Shown here: positions 60,983 through 64,000 of the stretch, piece after piece
How the letters are laid out: every line of letters begins with the position of its first letter
Numbering within the stretch: position 1 is the first letter of the stretch
Notes under the pieces: generated by a model
Databases searched by the model: none
The model's input: the letters and a program-made list of their open reading frames with translations, nothing else
Told to the model about the DNA's origin: nothing
Program-made: the position numbers and the translations under genes
Assembly (NCBI GenBank): GCA_964404745.1
Contig: CAYOLG010000008.1
Location: 1 to 64,000, forward strand
DNA length: 64,000 bases
Direction of reading: 5' to 3'
Origin: Pelagisphaera sp964404745
GTDB lineage: Bacteria > Verrucomicrobiota > Verrucomicrobiia > Opitutales > Opitutaceae

Positions 60983-62383
60983 ATGGATACGATTCTATCT
61001 GGCAGGGATGTTCTAGTGGTTGATGACGAGCCTCTTCTGAGAAAACGGCTAAAACGATTTCTCGAAGGCGAAGGGGCCAATGTAATTGCGGCGTCTACTT
61101 TCGAAGAGGCCCGCAATGCCCTGACATCCATGCCATTCGATTATGCAATGCTCGATGTGCATCTACCTGATGGCTTAGGGGTGGATTTACTGGATGCGGC
61201 GAAAGGGGTCATTTGCGTCATTATGACCGCCGATGGGGGCTGGGAAATCGCGGTTGAAGCCATGAAGCGTGGGGCGGCAGATTACATGGCGAAGCCGTTC
61301 GAGCTGGAAGAGATCGCGCTTATTCTGGGCCGCTGCGCCAATGCTAAGCGGAGTCGTCGCTCTCGCGAGCATCGGATGGAGATGGAAGCTGGGGGTGGTG
61401 ATAGCGAGGAGCTTTTTTTCGGAGAGTCGCTCGCTCATTTGAGGAAGCGTTTGGAGCGAATACTGGAGTCGGATCGACGCCTCACCAAACAGCTGCCACC
61501 TATCCTTTTGGAGGGCGAAACAGGTACGGGCAAATCCACCTTTGCCAAGTGGTTGCATGCTAAAGGGACGCGCAAAGAGAGAGAGCTTGTCGTGGTCAAT
61601 TGCGCAGCCTTGCCGGAGAACCTGGCGGAATCGGAGCTGTTCGGCCACGAGAAGGGGGCTTTCACTGATGCCAAGGAGAAACGCATCGGGCTTTTCGAGG
61701 CAGCCGATGGGGGAACGCTCTTTCTCGATGAAATCGCCAGCCTATCATCATCCCTTCAGGCTAAAGTGCTGCTAGCTATTGAAGAAGGGAAGATTCGTCG
61801 CTTAGGGGGAACGCGGGAGATTTCTGTGGATGCGAGGGTGATTGCGGCCTCGAACCGGGACCTGCGCAAGCTCACCCAAGCGGGTCAATTCCGGGAAGAC
61901 TTGTACCATCGTCTCAATTTGCTGCACGTGAAAATTCCCTCTTTGAGAGAGTGCAAAGGGGACCTTATCCCGCTGGTGGGGCACCTAGGATCCCGCCTGG
62001 CTCGTCGCTATGGAATCGAAAGGTTCAAATTGTCGGCCAAAGGGGAGAGGCAATTGCAAGCCCATGACTGGCCGGGTAACATTCGAGAGCTGGCCCACGA
62101 AGTCGAGCGAGCGATTATTCTTGGCGATCCGGAAAGCGCCGAATTCCCCGCTCTTGCCTTTCAAACTGAGGCAGTAAGCGATCCAGATTCGAGCGACTTG
62201 GATGGAGACTGGCTCAATCCTCGCTGGGATTTCCCGGATGCAGGGATAGATCTTGAAGACGCCATCGATCGATTGATCGAACGAGCCATCGAAAAAGCGG
62301 ATGGCAATGTCACATACGCCGCTCGATTGCTGGGGGTGACCCGTGACTACATTCGCTACCGTAAGAAAAAGCGTTCGGGTTGA
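60983..62383 (+). CDS. sigma-54-dependent response regulator, NtrC type
   Basis: A 466-residue enhancer-binding protein. The receiver domain (residues 1-120) has D14-D15, the phosphoacceptor D58 (MLDVHLPDG) and K104 (AKPFE). The AAA+ domain has Walker A GETGTGKS (178-185), the sigma-54 contact loop as GAFTDA (225-230, usually GAFTGA) and Walker B TLFLDE (245-250), plus the arginine-finger region. A Fis-type helix-turn-helix ends the protein (GNVTYAARLLGVTRDYIRYR). Its kinase is not in view. Two palindromic sites and a sigma-54 promoter follow directly downstream, so those genes are probable targets. Confidence 0.93.
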   Translation: MDTILSGRDVLVVDDEPLLRKRLKRFLEGEGANVIAASTFEEARNALTSMPFDYAMLDVHLPDGLGVDLLDAAKGVICVIMTADGGWEIAVEAMKRGAADYMAKPFELEEIALILGRCANAKRSRRSREHRMEMEAGGGDSEELFFGESLAHLRKRLERILESDRRLTKQLPPILLEGETGTGKSTFAKWLHAKGTRKERELVVVNCAALPENLAESELFGHEKGAFTDAKEKRIGLFEAADGGTLFLDEIASLSSSLQAKVLLAIEEGKIRRLGGTREISVDARVIAASNRDLRKLTQAGQFREDLYHRLNLLHVKIPSLRECKGDLIPLVGHLGSRLARRYGIERFKLSAKGERQLQAHDWPGNIRELAHEVERAIILGDPESAEFPALAFQTEAVSDPDSSDLDGDWLNPRWDFPDAGIDLEDAIDRLIERAIEKADGNVTYAARLLGVTRDYIRYRKKKRSG

Positions 62384-62396
62384 GCGGTTGGATCGA

Positions 62397-62449
62397 TTAG
62401 GGTGATATTTCCCAAACGGTGGAAAGAAAAATTGGGGAATATTTCCCAA
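62397..62449. promoter_or_regulatory. two palindromic sites, candidate enhancers for the NtrC-type regulator
   Basis: TTAGGGTGATATTTCCCAAA (62397-62416) and TTGGGGAATATTTCCC with two following A (62432-62449) are related imperfect palindromes. A consensus is TTGGGRAATATTYCCCAA. Their centres are 34 bases apart, near three helical turns, suiting two dimers on one face. They lie directly after the regulator stop and about 85-135 bases upstream of the sigma-54 promoter. Confidence 0.65.
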
Positions 62450-62533
62450 ATCGTGATTCTTTACCATCTCTAGTCGTAGCTGAAACTCGCTTATCATGTT
62501 AGTTTAAAGCAAGTTAGAAATTTGGAGCTCCTA

Positions 62534-62549
62534 TGGCGCGGCAATTGCA
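62534..62549 (+). promoter_or_regulatory. sigma-54 promoter (-24/-12)
   Basis: TGGCGCGGCAATTGCA matches the sigma-54 consensus TGGCACG-N4-TTGCW with one mismatch. The invariant GG (62535) and GC (62547) have the required 10-base spacing. Transcription would start near 62560, about 60 bases before the small exported protein gene. The upstream palindromic pair and regulator gene complete the expected layout. Confidence 0.75.
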
Positions 62550-62619
62550 TAGGCGATTGTCTAAACAAGTGTTGGGCTGGGAAGCCCTCTAAGTTAGAAA
62601 CCCAAAATTAGACACCGAA

Positions 62620-63003
62620 ATGAAAAAATATCTATTATCACTTATCGCCCTAGGAGTTCTGTCTAGCGCAGCTTTCGCAGAGATCGACCGCCCGAGAATG
62701 AAGCGGCCAGATTCGATGCTCGATCGTATCGAGGCTATTTTGGGAGACGAAAACAATGGGCTTTCAGAACGTAAGATCGCCTATCTCGAACAAAGGAGAG
62801 ACCTTCTCGATATTCAGCTTCGAATGAGAGTGGCTCTGCGGGAGGCGCTGGGTACATTGGGCAAGGATGCTACCGATCAAGAGCGCAGGGAAGTTGTCCA
62901 AGGAGTCCGTGACCAGTTCGCTGAAGATCTCGAGGGAATCAAACAGGCTCGCCGGGAAGCGATGCGGCTACGCCGCGCGAATCGCGATTCCGAAGAAGGC
63001 TGA
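62620..63003 (+). CDS. small exported helical protein
   Basis: A 127-residue protein with a clear signal peptide (MKKYLLSLIALGVLSSAAFA, residues 1-20). The mature part is highly charged and helical: MLDRIEAILGDENNGLSERK, YLEQRRDLLDIQLRMRVALR, then a long Arg-rich end. It loosely recalls periplasmic helical proteins such as Spy/CpxP in composition, but I see no sequence match. Its likely sigma-54 promoter and upstream regulator suggest an induced envelope or signal response. A hairpin terminator follows. Confidence 0.75.
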   Translation: MKKYLLSLIALGVLSSAAFAEIDRPRMKRPDSMLDRIEAILGDENNGLSERKIAYLEQRRDLLDIQLRMRVALREALGTLGKDATDQERREVVQGVRDQFAEDLEGIKQARREAMRLRRANRDSEEG

Positions 63004-63044
63004 TATAATCACGGTCATTCGAATACTATTTTGATCAGCCAGTG

Positions 63045-63075
63045 GCGGTTCGTATGAATCCTTCATACGAACCGC
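63045..63075 (+). terminator. strong hairpin after the exported protein gene
   Basis: GCGGTTCGTATGAA pairs perfectly with TTCATACGAACCGC around the 3-base loop TCC (14-bp stem), followed by TTTCTGTGTTGT. It is 42 bases after the stop codon. It should separate the small sigma-54-linked gene from the barrel gene at 63101, at least in part. Confidence 0.75.
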
Positions 63076-63100
63076 TTTCTGTGTTGTGACGATAGATTAG

Positions 63101-64000
63101 ATGAGAGGGAAAGCAATTTGGGCGATTGGGCTCATTGGATGGGTTTATGTTGCTGGTGATGACGCCAAAGAAGAGTTCAACGTTGGTGCGGGCGATTGGT
63201 CGGCCAGCGCTGGCATGGGCTTCAAGGAAAACGTCCTCCTCAGCGAAATCGCTCCAATAGATTCCAGCTTCAATTATCTATCATTCGAAGGAATCGCCCA
63301 AAAGGAGTTCATCGAGACTGGAGCTCAATGGACTACGATGGCCCTGGTGGAGAATCGCCACTATTTTGAGGGAGGCGATCTGCCGGATGAGGCGTTTGGG
63401 CTTATGGTATCCGAGTATGCTCGGTATGTGGGCATCGACGGAACTTTAAGGGGAGGAGTACAGTATCTGTATTTCAACCAGGCCTTCGACGCGACATTTG
63501 ATGTACTGGATCCCAATCAAATCGTCATAACTGCTCAGGAACCCAGACTCTACGTGGAGTGGGAAAGCTTTTTTTGGCAATTTGAATATGCGGCATCTGT
63601 CGGCGTATCGCGAATGTATTTCCAGGATGCATCAGATGACTACGAAACGATAGATTGGGAACTCGAATTAGACTACGCGATAGACAATCGTACCAATTGG
63701 CGATTTGCGGTTAATGGGTTCGCCCGTGATTATACGGATCGGCCCACTCGAAGCGCGGATGGATTTCGAATCGACTCGATCATACTGGGAACGGACCAGC
63801 TCGGATTCGAAACCTCGGTGGAGCGCGGGTTCGGCAGTGAATCAATGGCGTTGCTTGCCGAAATCGGCATCGACTACGAGGAGCGGAGGGATCGTCATTT
63901 TGGCTATTACGATCGCGATCGAACCAAGTACTTCCTAGAGCTCAGAACCAATGGGGAGAAGTGGCGAATGAGATTGGATATTGGGTTTTCAGATAGGGAA
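63101..64000 (+). CDS. outer-membrane beta-barrel-like protein, 3' end off window
   Basis: The frame opens at ATG 63101 and is still open at 64000, giving 300 residues. A signal-like N-terminus (KAIWAIGLIGWVYVAG) is followed by alternating-residue strands ending in aromatics: LRGGVQYLYFNQAF, EPRLYVEWESFFWQFEYAAS, WELELDYAIDNRTNWRFAVN and RTKYFLELRTNGEKWRMRLD. This pattern suggests an outer-membrane barrel (porin or unknown). No family identified. It is preceded by the sigma-54-linked gene and may belong to the same regulon. Confidence 0.75.
   Translation, partial: MRGKAIWAIGLIGWVYVAGDDAKEEFNVGAGDWSASAGMGFKENVLLSEIAPIDSSFNYLSFEGIAQKEFIETGAQWTTMALVENRHYFEGGDLPDEAFGLMVSEYARYVGIDGTLRGGVQYLYFNQAFDATFDVLDPNQIVITAQEPRLYVEWESFFWQFEYAASVGVSRMYFQDASDDYETIDWELELDYAIDNRTNWRFAVNGFARDYTDRPTRSADGFRIDSIILGTDQLGFETSVERGFGSESMALLAEIGIDYEERRDRHFGYYDRDRTKYFLELRTNGEKWRMRLDIGFSDRE

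Noticed and set aside
63001..63100. Direct repeat or CRISPR-like unit at the 63045 hairpin
   Set aside because: Only one copy exists; the structure is a simple perfect hairpin and reads as a terminator.

Overview
The window reads as a chromosomal segment of a free-living, probably marine Verrucomicrobiota bacterium, most likely class Opitutae. This placement is an inference from several signs: a broken VPDSG-CTERM type exported protein, a TatT-type TRAP transporter, a type-B SdhCAB, a Cys-type sulfatase, paired ECF sigma/anti-sigma genes, TPR-rich exported proteins and many short palindromic intergenic repeats. No rRNA, phage, CRISPR or complete insertion sequence was seen. Both ends cut through genes, and a run of 100 N at 23319-23418 marks an assembly gap.

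Layout. 1-2340: end of a Gfo/Idh/MocA oxidoreductase gene with a perfect 36-bp LacI-like palindrome, then fetAB metal export. 2627-4682: exported protein, ECF sigma factor and membrane anti-sigma factor. 4841-9581: TRAP operon (tatT, dctP, fused dctQM) followed by rsmE. 9950-15269 (minus): two TPR proteins, an ExbB/TolQ protein carrying an in-frame MITE-like insertion, and rsmD. 15313-18049: HDOD protein, tRNA-Pro, LysM protein, Nudix hydrolase. 18275-21808: sdhCAB. 22305-24938: gpsA, gap, UMF1-type MFS permease. 25038-28040 (minus): second TRAP transporter dctPQM. 28229-29348: small thiol protein and VPDSG-CTERM pseudogene. 29474-34358: cmoBA, miaB, membrane protein, gmk. 34677-38703: second ECF pair, sulfatase, and a sugar isomerase gene with two in-frame stops. 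38787-43178: murA and the overlapping panB-panC-coaX-panD operon. 43365-48863: orphan vsr, an M16 peptidase pair, HDOD and HPt proteins. 49004-50333: rhodanese, MauE/DoxX-like and peroxiredoxin operon. 50416-55940: bioA-bioB-bioD-bioF-bioH-like-bioC behind a BirA-like operator. 55952-60748 (mostly minus): aat, msrB, SMUG1-type uracil-DNA glycosylase, a frameshifted glycosyltransferase and a DnaQ-like exonuclease. 60983-64000: an NtrC-type response regulator, two palindromic candidate enhancer sites, a near-consensus sigma-54 promoter, a small exported helical protein, and a partial outer-membrane barrel protein.

How it works together. The cofactor operons (pantothenate/CoA and biotin) are compact, with 4-base ATGA or GTGA overlaps at most junctions. 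Two tripartite TRAP systems bring in organic acids or similar solutes, and sdhCAB feeds the respiratory chain. The most distinctive points are the 270-bp element inserted in frame in the signal-peptide region of the exbB-like gene (with a TTA target duplication), the sigma-54 module at 60983-63003, the BirA-like operator placed directly against the bioA start, and the dispersed palindromic repeats, one of which lies beside the assembly gap.
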